64,000 nt of DNA from Chitinophaga niabensis (GCF_039545795.1 NZ_CP154260.1:4035001-4099000); one strand, 5' to 3'; counted from the first letter of the stretch, positions 28,117 to 37,404 are shown. Notes: generated by a model from the letters alone, not told the origin. Made by a program: numbers and translations.

Positions 28117-31100
28117 TTAAAATTTAACCATCAGGTTCAGGCCATAACTTCTTGTGCGTGGCACCCCGAACATTTCAAAACCTTGTGCATTGGAGTTATT
28201 GAAAGTAGATTCAGGATCGATGTTTGGTGCATCCTTATACAGGATGAACAGGTTCCTTGCCACAAAAGAAACAGATACGGATTGCAGTTTGGCAAAGGAG
28301 AATACACTCGCCGGAATGTTATAACCCAGTATCACCTGGCGCAGTTTGATGAAGTCCGATTTATACACAAAACGCTCCGACTGGTTCTTATAGTTATCAT
28401 AATAAGCCTGCAGCTGTGCACCGGTAAATGTTCTGCTGAAAGGTTTGTTCTCTTCATCCACACCGGTAACTGTTAAACCGCCATCACGGCCAGGCAGTGT
28501 GATCCTGTGCAATCCAAAACGGGTAGCATAAAGGTTGGTACCGGAATATACATGGCCGCCAAATTTACTATCGATCAGGAAGCTGAAATTGAAACGTTTA
28601 TAGCTGAAGGAGTTGTTGATACCACTTGTCCATGGAGATACGCCTGTTCCCAGATCTTCCAGACCTGTAGTGGCTTCAAAACCGTTTGTTTTAGAGTTGA
28701 AGATGGGCAGGCCGTTTTCATTCTTCTTTACTTTGTAACCTTTAATGGTACTGAAAGGTTTACCCACTTCCGCAAAGATGAAAGCATAGTTATTCACCGC
28801 AGCGTCCATCTGGATGCGGTCCAGGCCGGGTGCAAGTTTTATTACTTCATTCTTATTATAAGCAGCATTGAAATCTACTTCCCAGGTAAAGTTCTTTCCT
28901 TTCACCGGTGTACCGCTCAGGCGAAGCTCTACGCCTTTGTTACTCATTTCACCCACATTCAGGAAAGTGAAGTTATAACCGGAGCCGGTAGAAGTACTTA
29001 CCTGTACGATATCATCTGTTGTTTTCCTGTCGTAGATCGCGAAGTCAGCAGAGAGGCGGCCGTTCAGGAAACGCGCTTCGAAACCAGCTTCCATTGTCCT
29101 GGTTTTGAAAGGTTTCAGGTTGGGGTTCGGTGCATTCAGCAGACCGGAAGTGGTACCTACTGTTTGGGTAGGTGCCTGTAAAGGCTGGCCAAAGTGACCA
29201 CCACCGGGAACAAGACTGTATGTTTGATTCAATGAATAAGCCAATGGAGCGCCGCCACCTACTTCTGCCCAGCTTGTACGCAGTTTTGCGTAGGAGATCC
29301 AGGAAGGCAGTTTCACTGCTTCGGATAAAATGAAACTGATACCGGCAGATGGATAGAATACATCATTACTTTTTGGTGAGAGTGTAGAGAACCAGTCGTT
29401 ACGGCCTGTGGCTGTCAGGAAGATGATGTCCTTATAACCCAGGTCGATGCTACCAAATACAGAGTTCACGGCTCTGCGGGAGAGTGCGTTATTGGTAGTG
29501 AGGCTTACTACGTTGGAAGGATCGTAGAAACCCGGCTCTGCGAAATCGGTACCCAGCAAGGTAGTGGATTGCCCTTTACCTTTTTGCTGGTTACCGCCGG
29601 CCATTACATCCAGGCTGAAGTCTTTACCAAATTTCCCCTGGTAGTTCAGCGTGAGTTCCGCATTGGTTTCTGTAATACCGGTAGTGGATTGCTGATAGAA
29701 TCCTTTCGGTGCATAAGCTGTACCGGTAGGTACTACCCCGTTCCAGATGATAGAAGTATAATCATGTGTAAAACGGCCTTTTACGAAAAGGTTGTCCAGG
29801 ATGTTATACTTAACAGAAGCGCTTCCTATGAAACGGTTGCGGTTATCATTATTGATAAAATTGTTTACCACGAAGTACGGGTTACTGGCAAAACCAGATG
29901 GGTTCCACAATGTTTCCGCACCTGTGAGTTTATCATATCCGGGAGCAAGGTTCCTTACGTCTACAGAATTTGCGAGCATGTAAGTTCCCCAGTTAGGGTT
30001 ACCTGGTGCATCGGAAACGTTGGCACGGCCGATTGCTTTCTCTACGTTGTATTGCGCGAAACCTTCTACGGAAATACGTTTGGAGAGCGTACCCACCAGG
30101 GCCAGTGTTCCTATCTTCTTATTTAGTTGCGAATGCGGTACCAGGCCCTGGTTATTCATATCAGATAAAGAGAGGCGGTAGTTGAGGGATTCATTTCCTC
30201 CGGATGCCGCAACGGTATTGGTGAACGTTGTACCTGTCCTGTAGAAGTTTTTGATATTATCCTTCTGTGCAACATAGGGGCGGCTTATGCCATCAAACTG
30301 CATTACATTGCTGCCATCCAGTCTGGGGCCATAGGAAAGTCTTCCTGAAGCAATAGCATCTGCCTGTGTTACAGGTTTCAGACCACCCTGCCCCTGACCG
30401 TATTCATATTGCCAATCGGGAATGATTGCAGGTGTTTCAAAAGTGAAGGTGGAATTGTAATCCAGGCCAATGCCTTTTTGTTTCACCCCTTTCTTTGTGG
30501 TGATGAGGATCACACCGTTTGCAGCACGGGAGCCGTACAATGCAGAAGCGGGGCCTCCTTTCAACACAGTGATGGATTCAATATCATCCGGGTTGATCCC
30601 TCCGATACCATCTCCCCTGTCCGCATTCAGACCAATGGAGGCATTGCCGCTTTGCGGAGAGTTACCGGTAGAGTTATCGATGGGCATACCATTGATCACG
30701 TACAATGGCTGGTTATCACTGAAGGAACCGTTACCGCGGATCACTACGCGGCTGGAACTACCGGGGCCGCCGGCAAGACTGGAAGCATTCACACCCGGAA
30801 TTTTACCAGTGAGTGCATCTGCTATGTTGATCTCACGGGCCTGGGTGAATTCACTTCCTTTTACTTCTGTTACGGCATAGGTCAATACTTTCCTTTGTTT
30901 TTTAATACCAAGGGCTGTTACCACAAATTCATTCAGGGCTTTGGTATTTTCTGCGAGCTGGATGTCTACTGTGGTTTGGCCGGGTTGTACGGTTACCTGT
31001 TTTGTTTCGTAACCGATAAAAGTAACTACGAGCTGAATGGCACCCTGCTGTGCGGGTACCTTCAGAGAGAATTTACCATCCACATCTGTTACGGCGCCTA

Positions 31101-31278
31101 CACCTTTCTGGTTAAGAACAGAGATGGTGGCGCCGATAATTTTTTGTCCGTCTGCAGCACTGGATACCGTACCAGAAAGTTGTACGGGAGAAGATTGGGC
31201 GATGCTTTTACTGCAAAACAGCACGCTGCAGAGCAACAAGAGCAGTTTTGGGAAAGCAGCCAGTTTACGTGTTTTCAT
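28117..31278 (-). CDS. SusC/RagA-like TonB-dependent outer membrane transporter
   Basis: 1053 residues. Signal peptide to about residue 27 (SIAQS), a carboxypeptidase-regulatory-like domain (about 33-110, GTVSSAADGQKIIGATISVL), the plug domain with ALTGKIPGVNASS and NGSFSDNQPLYVINGMPIDN, then a 22-strand type barrel ending in GLNLMVKF. It imports oligosaccharides captured by the paired SusD. It is the first gene of an operon of seven cistrons reaching 21093. A promoter-like element and palindrome lie upstream at 31326-31365. Confidence 0.96.
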   Translation of the reverse strand: MKTRKLAAFPKLLLLLCSVLFCSKSIAQSSPVQLSGTVSSAADGQKIIGATISVLNQKGVGAVTDVDGKFSLKVPAQQGAIQLVVTFIGYETKQVTVQPGQTTVDIQLAENTKALNEFVVTALGIKKQRKVLTYAVTEVKGSEFTQAREINIADALTGKIPGVNASSLAGGPGSSSRVVIRGNGSFSDNQPLYVINGMPIDNSTGNSPQSGNASIGLNADRGDGIGGINPDDIESITVLKGGPASALYGSRAANGVILITTKKGVKQKGIGLDYNSTFTFETPAIIPDWQYEYGQGQGGLKPVTQADAIASGRLSYGPRLDGSNVMQFDGISRPYVAQKDNIKNFYRTGTTFTNTVAASGGNESLNYRLSLSDMNNQGLVPHSQLNKKIGTLALVGTLSKRISVEGFAQYNVEKAIGRANVSDAPGNPNWGTYMLANSVDVRNLAPGYDKLTGAETLWNPSGFASNPYFVVNNFINNDNRNRFIGSASVKYNILDNLFVKGRFTHDYTSIIWNGVVPTGTAYAPKGFYQQSTTGITETNAELTLNYQGKFGKDFSLDVMAGGNQQKGKGQSTTLLGTDFAEPGFYDPSNVVSLTTNNALSRRAVNSVFGSIDLGYKDIIFLTATGRNDWFSTLSPKSNDVFYPSAGISFILSEAVKLPSWISYAKLRTSWAEVGGGAPLAYSLNQTYSLVPGGGHFGQPLQAPTQTVGTTSGLLNAPNPNLKPFKTRTMEAGFEARFLNGRLSADFAIYDRKTTDDIVQVSTSTGSGYNFTFLNVGEMSNKGVELRLSGTPVKGKNFTWEVDFNAAYNKNEVIKLAPGLDRIQMDAAVNNYAFIFAEVGKPFSTIKGYKVKKNENGLPIFNSKTNGFEATTGLEDLGTGVSPWTSGINNSFSYKRFNFSFLIDSKFGGHVYSGTNLYATRFGLHRITLPGRDGGLTVTGVDEENKPFSRTFTGAQLQAYYDNYKNQSERFVYKSDFIKLRQVILGYNIPASVFSFAKLQSVSVSFVARNLFILYKDAPNIDPESTFNNSNAQGFEMFGVPRTRSYGLNLMVKF

Positions 31279-31590
31279 CGCTGTGGTTTGGTTGATAAAT
31301 ATTCAAATAATGCAAAATCCTTGACTAAAAGTAATAATTAGAATCGTTTCTGCAAATTATTTGCATAAAATAATCGCATAAACTGCAAATATTTTCTCAG
31401 CCACTTTTCGCAGATTTGAATTAAAGCATTGAATTTTAATAATTTAATATTATGTAGTGTTTACACTAAGCATTAAATTTGCCGCAGAAAAATTATTTAA
31501 TGCACAAAAAGTGCGAAATTGTGCGGTAAATTCTATTTTTGTCGGATTGACCTTGCAGATTCTGATTATTTTTACTAACATCAACCGTAG
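31279..31590. promoter_or_regulatory. Divergent control region between susC-like and deoR-like genes
   Basis: 312 AT-rich bases without a gene. They contain an exact palindrome TGCAAATTATTTGCA (31351-31365), further GCAAAT/ATTTGC copies nearby and GTGC-rich imperfect repeats at 31501-31524 (GCACAAAAAGTGC, GAAATTGTGC). TATTTTTG at 31534-31541 matches the Bacteroidota -7 consensus TAnnTTTG on the plus strand, 50 bases before the DeoR start, but I see no -33 partner. The repeats are candidate binding sites of the adjacent DeoR-type regulator. Confidence 0.55.
31326..31356 (-). promoter_or_regulatory. Candidate Bacteroidota-type promoter of the SusC operon
   Basis: On the minus strand TTTG (31356-31353) is followed after 19 bases by TACTTTTA (31333-31326), 7 of 8 fit to TAnnTTTG in spacing and sequence. 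It ends 47 bases before the SusC ATG. The -33 element lies inside the palindrome TGCAAATTATTTGCA, so a repressor bound there would block it. Confidence 0.5.
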
Positions 31591-32385
31591 ATGACTATGG
31601 ATATGGATATTAACACGCAGGACCAGTTACCCCCGGTTTCGCTGACCAAAAAGGCCAGGAAGAAACTGATCATTAAACAAGTGAACATTCACACGCGTAT
31701 TACCTACAGCGACCTTGTAACCCTTATCAATGTATCTGAGGATACGATCCGCCGGGATGTTAATGAACTGGCAGAGGATGGAGAAGTGGTGAAGATCAAA
31801 GGCGGCGCTATGTCTATCGCCTATCACTACGGGCATGAATCAGAAACTTATGCGCAGAATAATAAAGCGGTGATTGCGGAGAAAACACTGCAATTGCTGC
31901 GGGATGATATTATTGTGCTGATCGGCGGAGGGACTACTATCCGGGAATTTATTAAAAAGATACCGGTTACCCTGCGGGCTACTTTTATTACGGTGAATGT
32001 ACTGTCTGCAGTGGAGTTACTGGATAAACCCATGATCAAGACCATCGTGATCGGGGGGCAGATCTCTGCATACAGCCAGATGTCTGTAAGCGGCGAAGTG
32101 TTTGAATATCTTTCTAATATCAAGGCAGACCTTTGTATTATTGGTACGAATGCTATTGATCCGGCTAACGGGTTAACGGATTCTGACTGGGAGACCATAC
32201 AGGTGAAAAAGGCGATGATCAAAGCGGCAGATAAAGTGGCTATCATGGCTATTTCAGAGAAGCTGAACTCTTCTATGAAAATGAAGATCGCGGACCTGCA
32301 GGAGATTGATTACCTGATCACGGAATTGCCGGCAGAGAGTGCAGAGTTACAGCCTTACAGGACGAAGAACCTGACGATATTGTAG
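31591..32385 (+). CDS. DeoR/GlpR-family transcriptional regulator
   Basis: 264 residues. An N-terminal winged helix-turn-helix (about 22-75) includes RITYSDLVTLINVSEDTIRRDVNELAEDG, the classical DeoR signature. The C-terminal DeoRC sensor domain (about 90-250) has VLIGGGTTIREF and CIIGTNAIDPANGLTDSDWE, the phospho-sugar-binding motifs. It is divergent from the SusC operon across a 312-base gap with palindromes and most likely represses it, released by a phosphorylated sugar made by the operon's kinase. That regulation is inferred. Confidence 0.93.
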   Translation: MTMDMDINTQDQLPPVSLTKKARKKLIIKQVNIHTRITYSDLVTLINVSEDTIRRDVNELAEDGEVVKIKGGAMSIAYHYGHESETYAQNNKAVIAEKTLQLLRDDIIVLIGGGTTIREFIKKIPVTLRATFITVNVLSAVELLDKPMIKTIVIGGQISAYSQMSVSGEVFEYLSNIKADLCIIGTNAIDPANGLTDSDWETIQVKKAMIKAADKVAIMAISEKLNSSMKMKIADLQEIDYLITELPAESAELQPYRTKNLTIL

Positions 32386-32386
32386 T

Positions 32387-32430
32387 GCGGGCCGGCTCGC
32401 TTGTCTTTGCAGGTGAGCCCGCCGGGTATT
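32387..32430. terminator. Likely bidirectional terminator between convergent genes
   Basis: GCGGGCCGGCTC and GAGCCCGC form a GC-rich stem between the stop of the DeoR gene (32385) and the stop of the YjbR gene (32434). The T-run after it is weak, so efficiency is uncertain. Confidence 0.45.
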
Positions 32431-32433
32431 TCT

Positions 32434-32784
32434 TTACAAACCTTTCTCCAAACGATACTGCTCCTGTAACTTAGGCGGCGCGGCATTATACCATGCACTG
32501 CTGATCGCATTTTCCAGCATTTTCTTTTTTACCTTCTTTAAATTAACGGTAGTCCAGCCCTGGCGCCCCCAGCCTCCTTCTACGGGGTAAAAGCTTTTAG
32601 GGTCCTCCTGGCAGAAGGCCGCTTGCTCCTCCGGGGTGAAGTTGAAATTAGCGGATGTTGTTTCCGGCCAGAGGGTGGTGAAAATGCGCCGCTTTGTTCT
32701 GAATGCGGGATGATCCCAATGCAGTACTTTCTCCACACCGGGCATAGCAAAGCATAATTCCTCAAATGTTTGCAGATCTACCAT
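32434..32784 (-). CDS. MmcQ/YjbR-family protein
   Basis: 116 residues of the YjbR fold, double-wing DNA-binding-like. MVDLQTFEELCFAMPGVEK at the N-terminus, AFRTKRRIFTTLWPE and the GGWGRQGWTTVNL motif with the conserved Trp-Thr are typical. The molecular function of the family is not established. It is a single gene convergent with deoR-like and divergent from the MBL hydrolase. Confidence 0.9.
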   Translation of the reverse strand: MVDLQTFEELCFAMPGVEKVLHWDHPAFRTKRRIFTTLWPETTSANFNFTPEEQAAFCQEDPKSFYPVEGGWGRQGWTTVNLKKVKKKMLENAISSAWYNAAPPKLQEQYRLEKGL

Positions 32785-32870
32785 AGGCTAAAATTACAAA
32801 ACCATGGGAAGAAGAAATTGTAAGAATGCGACATTGGTCGTACATTCATTTCCATATTAAACTCAGACCG

Positions 32871-33845
32871 ATGAGCCAGTGGAAATCACCGAATTTTAAG
32901 AATGGCACTTTTCGTAATCTTTCTCCCACAGAAGTAATGTCGAAGGATGCTTCTTTTCTAAAAATCCTTTTGCGCTTCTTTAGTAAGCCAAAGTCGGTGA
33001 ACCCTCCCAAACCTTTGCCTTCGGTTAAAACAGACCTGCTGCACCTGGTGTCAGGGGAGAATCCGGTGATCGTATGGTTCGGGCATTCTTCTTATCTCAT
33101 TCATCATAACGGACTCAATATACTGGTAGACCCTGTTTTCAGCGGGCATGCCTCTCCTGTTCCTTTTACGGTAAAGGCTTTTCCGGGTACAGATGCATTT
33201 AAGGTATCAGACCTTCCTCCTATCGACATCCTGGTCATTACCCATAATCACTATGATCATCTGGATAAGAAAACGCTTTGCCAGCTGAAACCTAAGGCGG
33301 TGTATACGGCTTTGGGGGTTGGGAAGGATCTGCCTTTTGCAGCATCCCTGGTTACTGAGATGGATTGGTGGGATACTGCGGATTACGCTGAAGGGATCAG
33401 ACTTACCGCCGCCCCTGCACGCCATTTCTCCGGGAGAGGTATAAAACGTGGTGGATCCCTTTGGGCCTCTTTCGTACTGGAATTACCAGGTGGGTTTAAA
33501 CTCTATCTCGGCGGGGATTCCGGTTATGATACCCATTTCAAAACAATCGGGGATAAGTTTGGGCCCTTTGACATTGCCATACTGGAAACAGGGCAATACA
33601 ATGTTGACTGGCCCATGATCCATATGAGCCCTGAAGAAGCAGTGCAGGCCGCACAGGAACTGAAAGCCAAAGTACTGCTGCCGGTACACTGGGGGAAATT
33701 CGCATTGGCACTACACCCCTGGAATGAACCGGTGATCCGCACAACAGCAGGTGCATTGGGAAAAGTGAAAGTAACTACGCCACGTATAGGGGAACCTGTT
33801 ATACTGAATGTTAGTTATCCCGCTGATCCGTGGTGGGAGTTTTAG
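32871..33845 (+). CDS. Metallo-beta-lactamase fold hydrolase (UlaG/NAPE-PLD-like)
   Basis: About 324 residues from ATG 32871 (MSQWKSPNF); an ATG at 32826 would add 15 residues unlike the family. VIVWFGHSSYLIHHNGLNILVDPVFS precedes the metal site ITHNHYDHLD (H-x-H-x-D-H); the later ligands are in PARHFSGRG and GGDSGYD, and LLPVHWGKFAL supplies the last His. It matches the NAPE-PLD-like branch, which hydrolyses phosphodiester or lactone bonds. The substrate is unknown. No signal peptide, so it is cytoplasmic or membrane-associated. Confidence 0.92.
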   Translation: MSQWKSPNFKNGTFRNLSPTEVMSKDASFLKILLRFFSKPKSVNPPKPLPSVKTDLLHLVSGENPVIVWFGHSSYLIHHNGLNILVDPVFSGHASPVPFTVKAFPGTDAFKVSDLPPIDILVITHNHYDHLDKKTLCQLKPKAVYTALGVGKDLPFAASLVTEMDWWDTADYAEGIRLTAAPARHFSGRGIKRGGSLWASFVLELPGGFKLYLGGDSGYDTHFKTIGDKFGPFDIAILETGQYNVDWPMIHMSPEEAVQAAQELKAKVLLPVHWGKFALALHPWNEPVIRTTAGALGKVKVTTPRIGEPVILNVSYPADPWWEF

Positions 33846-33861
33846 ATGCTGGATTGCGTGT

Positions 33862-35313
33862 TCAGTTTTCCACTTGCTCCCGGCCTCCTGGAGTATTATA
33901 CACGCCGGTGTTTCCTCTTTGTAATATTATTTGCAGCTCCTTTACCAGCTCCGGCTGCTCTGCTGCAATGTTCTTATTCTCCCAGGGATCGGTTGTGTGA
34001 TCGTATAGTTCTATGTCCGGCTTCGCATTCCGATAGTACTGTGTTAAGCGGTAGCGGTCTGTTCTCACCGTGAGACCCTGTTTGAAATAACTGTAAGCCG
34101 TTTTACGCGTAGCTTTAATGAGACTCTCCCCATCTCCCTTATAAGGCATTTTCACGCCGCACAATTCCATAATGGTGGGATAAATATCCACGGAACTGAC
34201 CACCTGCTCAGGGCTGAAACCTTTTTGCGGCCGGGGTGTTTTTATGATGAATGCACTCCGTAAAGACCAATCGAAAATAGTATGTTTGCCCCATACACGG
34301 TCATCCCCCAGGTGCCATCCATGATCTCCCCAAACTATAATGATCGTATTCTTATCCAATCCCTTCTCCCTTAAAGCTGTTAATACTTTCCCGATCTGCG
34401 CATCCACATAGCTAATACTGGCATAATATCCATGCCGCAGTTTACGCGCGTAAGCATCAGATACGGGCTTTTGCAGTGAAGCCTTTTCATCTCCCGATTT
34501 ATATTGATTGAATTCCGCACTTTCATGCAGGCTGGCTTTATGTATGTTGACCGGCATATCCGGGGATGGCGTAAGTGCGATGTCAATTTCATTATACAGG
34601 TCCCAGTATTTCTGAGGTGCCGTGAAAGGCAAATGCGGTTTGAAGAAACCAACGCCTAAAAAGAACGGCTGCTTTTTGCCGGCCAGCTTTTCTATTTGCT
34701 GTACGGCCAGTTCTGCTGTTAATCCATCCGGGTAACCGCCATCTCCAACACCTGCGGCTTCATAAGGAGGTACATTGGCTTTCTTCGTATTCCTGTCTGT
34801 TCCATCCGCATAAGCAAAGAAAGCATTCCAGCCTGTTTTCCATTTACCGGGATTGAATAACATTTCATTCCAGCTGTTCGGTAATTCCAGCTGGTTACTT
34901 CTTTCCTTATTATATGGATATACATAACCATCTGCTGAATGACTGATCTTCCCTACCCCTACTGTGTAATAACCATTCCGTTTCAGCTGTTCTATGAAGG
35001 TTTCCGGCATCTCCGTTCTCACCATACTTTCAGCTGCTTCATTTGTGAGGTCTGACCGCTTATGTGGCAGTTTCCCTGTAAGGATGCTCATGCGGGATGC
35101 GCCACAGGTGGGAACGGTCACAAATTGATTTTTGAAAACAACTCCCTTGCGGGCCAGGCTGTCCAGGTGAGGCGATTTCACTGTTGTATTGCCATAGCAG
35201 CCCAGGTCCGGGCGGAGATCATCTACAAAGATGAACAGTACATTGGGCTTAGCCTGTTGGGCTTTCAGGCCTGTACAGCAGCACAGGGCTATTAACAGGA
35301 AGTGGAATTTCAT
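33862..35313 (-). CDS. Secreted sulfatase (iduronate-2-sulfatase-like)
   Basis: About 483 residues from ATG 35313, which gives a proper signal peptide (FHFLLIALCCCTGLKAQ); an ATG at 35355 would put 14 residues before it. The type I sulfatase motif is VPTCGASRMSILTG, with Cys70 as the formylglycine site and Ala in the usual Pro position, as in iduronate-2-sulfatase-like enzymes. Metal ligands: FIFVDDLRPD and VWGDHGWHLGDD. It removes sulfate from glycans in the periplasm. No SusCD pair is next to it, and the maturase is not in the window. Confidence 0.93.
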   Translation of the reverse strand: MKFHFLLIALCCCTGLKAQQAKPNVLFIFVDDLRPDLGCYGNTTVKSPHLDSLARKGVVFKNQFVTVPTCGASRMSILTGKLPHKRSDLTNEAAESMVRTEMPETFIEQLKRNGYYTVGVGKISHSADGYVYPYNKERSNQLELPNSWNEMLFNPGKWKTGWNAFFAYADGTDRNTKKANVPPYEAAGVGDGGYPDGLTAELAVQQIEKLAGKKQPFFLGVGFFKPHLPFTAPQKYWDLYNEIDIALTPSPDMPVNIHKASLHESAEFNQYKSGDEKASLQKPVSDAYARKLRHGYYASISYVDAQIGKVLTALREKGLDKNTIIIVWGDHGWHLGDDRVWGKHTIFDWSLRSAFIIKTPRPQKGFSPEQVVSSVDIYPTIMELCGVKMPYKGDGESLIKATRKTAYSYFKQGLTVRTDRYRLTQYYRNAKPDIELYDHTTDPWENKNIAAEQPELVKELQIILQRGNTGVYNTPGGREQVEN

Positions 35314-35468
35314 AACAGTAAGGTATAAAAATAATTCCGGGAGAGAAATACCCATGCCTGTCCTGCGTATTTCTACGCTTCTTTTCAGGTAAATGCTACC
35401 TGTTCAAACCTTTACGAGGAGTGTAGCTTTGCTTCATCAAATTATACTTAACCTCAAAAAAAGCGAAG

Positions 35469-37148
35469 ATGTCTACTGAAAAAAAACCACTGAACGGCTT
35501 TTCCATTGTAGCCGGTGAAAAACAAGCGGTGAGCAATGTGCAAACCATCCGCACACAGGTGCTGCAGGACCGTACCCTCTTTAACATGCAGGCTGTAGGC
35601 CGCAACTACAAACTGGCGCAGGCTTACAAAAGCGTACGCAATCTGCAGATGATGGACCCTAACAACATTAAACTGAAAACCTACGCAGAGTACCTGACCA
35701 TCAACAAAAGGTTCCTGGACCTGGTACCGCTTATTGAAGAAAAACCACGCCCTGTTTACCCGGCTAATGAAAGCTACCTGAACACTTATACCTGGTTGCG
35801 TTTCCCCCGTGGTAAAGTATTGGTACTGGTACATGACGATATCTACACACAGGTAAAAGAAAAGGTAGAGCGCTATGTGCTGGACCTTGGCCGTGATGGC
35901 TACTGGGCCACTGTTCACGTAGTAAGAGGCGGCAAACCTTCCACCATCCGCAACTACATCAAGGCCAAAGCCCCTGCAGGCGTAGTAATGGTAGGTGCTA
36001 TCCCTGTTGCCTGGTTTGAAATGAGCGACGATTTTCATGGCGCCAGCTCAGAGTTCCCCTGTGATCTCTTTTATATGGACACCAATGGCACCTGGACGGA
36101 CTCTGATGCCGATGGCAAATACAATTCCGTAAGCGGAGATGTAACCCCTGAAATATGGCTGGGCCGCATATGGACGCCCACCCTGAATGGTAACGATGCT
36201 GCCCTTATCAATAATTACTTCGACCGTAATCACCTGTTCCGTCTCGGCTCTCTTGGCCATTCCCGTTCGGCACTCGCTTATGTGGAAGACGACTGGACCA
36301 GCTTCGACGATTGCGAAATGGACCTGATGACACCTGCTGCCTATATAACCAAATACACGAATCCTGACATCACAGATGCGGACCTTTACAAAACAGAAGT
36401 GAACAAAACACGCTCCTTTGTGCAGCTTTGTTCACACTCTTCGCCGCATGTGCATTCTTTCCGTGCAGATGGCTCAACAGAATGGATAGACCGCGCTTAC
36501 TTCCGCGATGAACGTTGCCCGAATGCGAACTTCTACAATCTGTTCTGTTGCAGCACTGCCCGTTTCACAGAAAACGATTACCTCGGCGGCTGGTACATCT
36601 TTGACAAAGCCGGTGGAGAAACCAATATGGGCCTTACCGTAGTAGGCAGCACCAAAACCGGGTCCATGCTTTTCTTTGCTGACTTCTACGATCCTATCGG
36701 TAAAGGAAAATGTATTGGCGATGCTATGGTTGACTGGTGGAAAGCCCGCGGCACTGACCACGATCTTGGAGAAAGACAATGGTTCTATGGCATGAGCATC
36801 CTGGGTGACCCTACCCTCGCCTGGTGGAAAGGAGCAGTACCCCGTCCGCTTGAACCGGCAGAAGGTTCCGTATTCAATCACTATCCACGCAGCATGACCT
36901 TCAAATGGGCACCCGTGAATATTCCCGGTGTTACCTACAGCGTGGAAGTAGATGCATATGGTGCTGTGAACTCAGGCCAGTGGGCTGCACAGAGCTTCCG
37001 GAATTTTGCCGTGTATCATAACATTACCGGCACTTCCTTTAATCACAACTTCGTAGGGGCGCAACCCGGCAGATGGAGAGTAAGGGCTAAGATCGGCGAC
37101 AGGTATTGCAACTGGAGCTGCTGGTGCTATTTCCGTTTTACAATTTGA
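35469..37148 (+). CDS. C25 gingipain-like cysteine peptidase lacking a visible signal peptide
   Basis: 559 residues. FPRGKVLVLVHDDIYTQVKEKVERYVLDL and GVVMVGAIPVAWFEM match the peptidase C25 (gingipain) fold, as do GDVTPEIWLGRI and YGMSILGDPTLAWWKG. The catalytic candidates are His323 in LCSHSSPH and Cys360 or Cys361 in LFCCSTARF. Residues about 460-559 form a beta-sandwich (VPRPLEPAEGSVF onward). Canonical gingipains are exported by type IX secretion with an N-terminal signal and C-terminal sorting domain. Here the N-terminus is MSTEKKPLNGF, not hydrophobic, and no sorting domain is evident. It may be cytosolic or the start may be mis-set. A strong terminator follows. Confidence 0.75.
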   Translation: MSTEKKPLNGFSIVAGEKQAVSNVQTIRTQVLQDRTLFNMQAVGRNYKLAQAYKSVRNLQMMDPNNIKLKTYAEYLTINKRFLDLVPLIEEKPRPVYPANESYLNTYTWLRFPRGKVLVLVHDDIYTQVKEKVERYVLDLGRDGYWATVHVVRGGKPSTIRNYIKAKAPAGVVMVGAIPVAWFEMSDDFHGASSEFPCDLFYMDTNGTWTDSDADGKYNSVSGDVTPEIWLGRIWTPTLNGNDAALINNYFDRNHLFRLGSLGHSRSALAYVEDDWTSFDDCEMDLMTPAAYITKYTNPDITDADLYKTEVNKTRSFVQLCSHSSPHVHSFRADGSTEWIDRAYFRDERCPNANFYNLFCCSTARFTENDYLGGWYIFDKAGGETNMGLTVVGSTKTGSMLFFADFYDPIGKGKCIGDAMVDWWKARGTDHDLGERQWFYGMSILGDPTLAWWKGAVPRPLEPAEGSVFNHYPRSMTFKWAPVNIPGVTYSVEVDAYGAVNSGQWAAQSFRNFAVYHNITGTSFNHNFVGAQPGRWRVRAKIGDRYCNWSCWCYFRFTI

Positions 37149-37173
37149 GCAAAGTTCAGATATAGCCGGGAAC

Positions 37174-37218
37174 AAAAAAAAGCAGCCCCTCGTCGGACGA
37201 GGCGGCTGCTTTTTTTTA
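37174..37218. terminator. Strong bidirectional terminator
   Basis: An A-run followed by AGCAGCC, CTCGTC-GGACGAG and GGCTGCT, then eight or more T. It forms a long GC-rich stem between the C25-like gene and tRNA-Leu. Confidence 0.9.
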
Positions 37219-37266
37219 TTTGGCAATTTGAAATAATCTTTTACTTTTGCAGTCCTTTTATGGGAT

Positions 37267-37350
37267 GCCCAGATGGCGAAATTGGTAGACGCACTGTGTT
37301 CAGGTCGCAGCGTTCGCAAGGATGTGCTGGTTCGAATCCAGTTCTGGGCA
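37267..37350 (+). tRNA. tRNA-Leu (anticodon CAG)
   Basis: 84 bases. The acceptor stem is GCCCAGA with TCTGGGC, discriminator A at 37350. The D arm is GCG-AAATTGGTAGA-CGC, the anticodon stem CTGTG with CGCAG around loop TTCAGGT (CAG at 37301-37303), a long class II variable arm follows, and the T arm carries TTCGAAT. CCA is not encoded, as is usual in Bacteroidota. A degenerate relative of the same tRNA lies at 61830. Confidence 0.95.
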
Positions 37351-37353
37351 CTT

Positions 37354-37390
37354 CAAGCCTCGTAAATTAATTTTTACGGGGCTTTTTTTT
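37354..37390 (+). terminator. Rho-independent terminator of tRNA-Leu
   Basis: AAGCCTCGTAAA pairs with TTTACGGGGCTT (one or two mismatches), followed by a run of T, starting 4 bases after the tRNA. Confidence 0.85.
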
Positions 37391-37404
37391 ATCTTGGTTT
37401 CCTT

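Noticed and set aside
28507..29181. A 224-residue reading frame opposite SusC
   Set aside because: Same reason: shadow of the real gene, low-complexity composition and no start context.
30409..31341. A 310-residue reading frame antisense to the SusC gene
   Set aside because: Its frame lies opposite an unmistakable SusC. It has no family motif and arises from codon structure on the other strand.
37174..37218. Long hairpin considered as a mobile-element end
   Set aside because: The A-run, GC stem and T-run form an ordinary bidirectional terminator.
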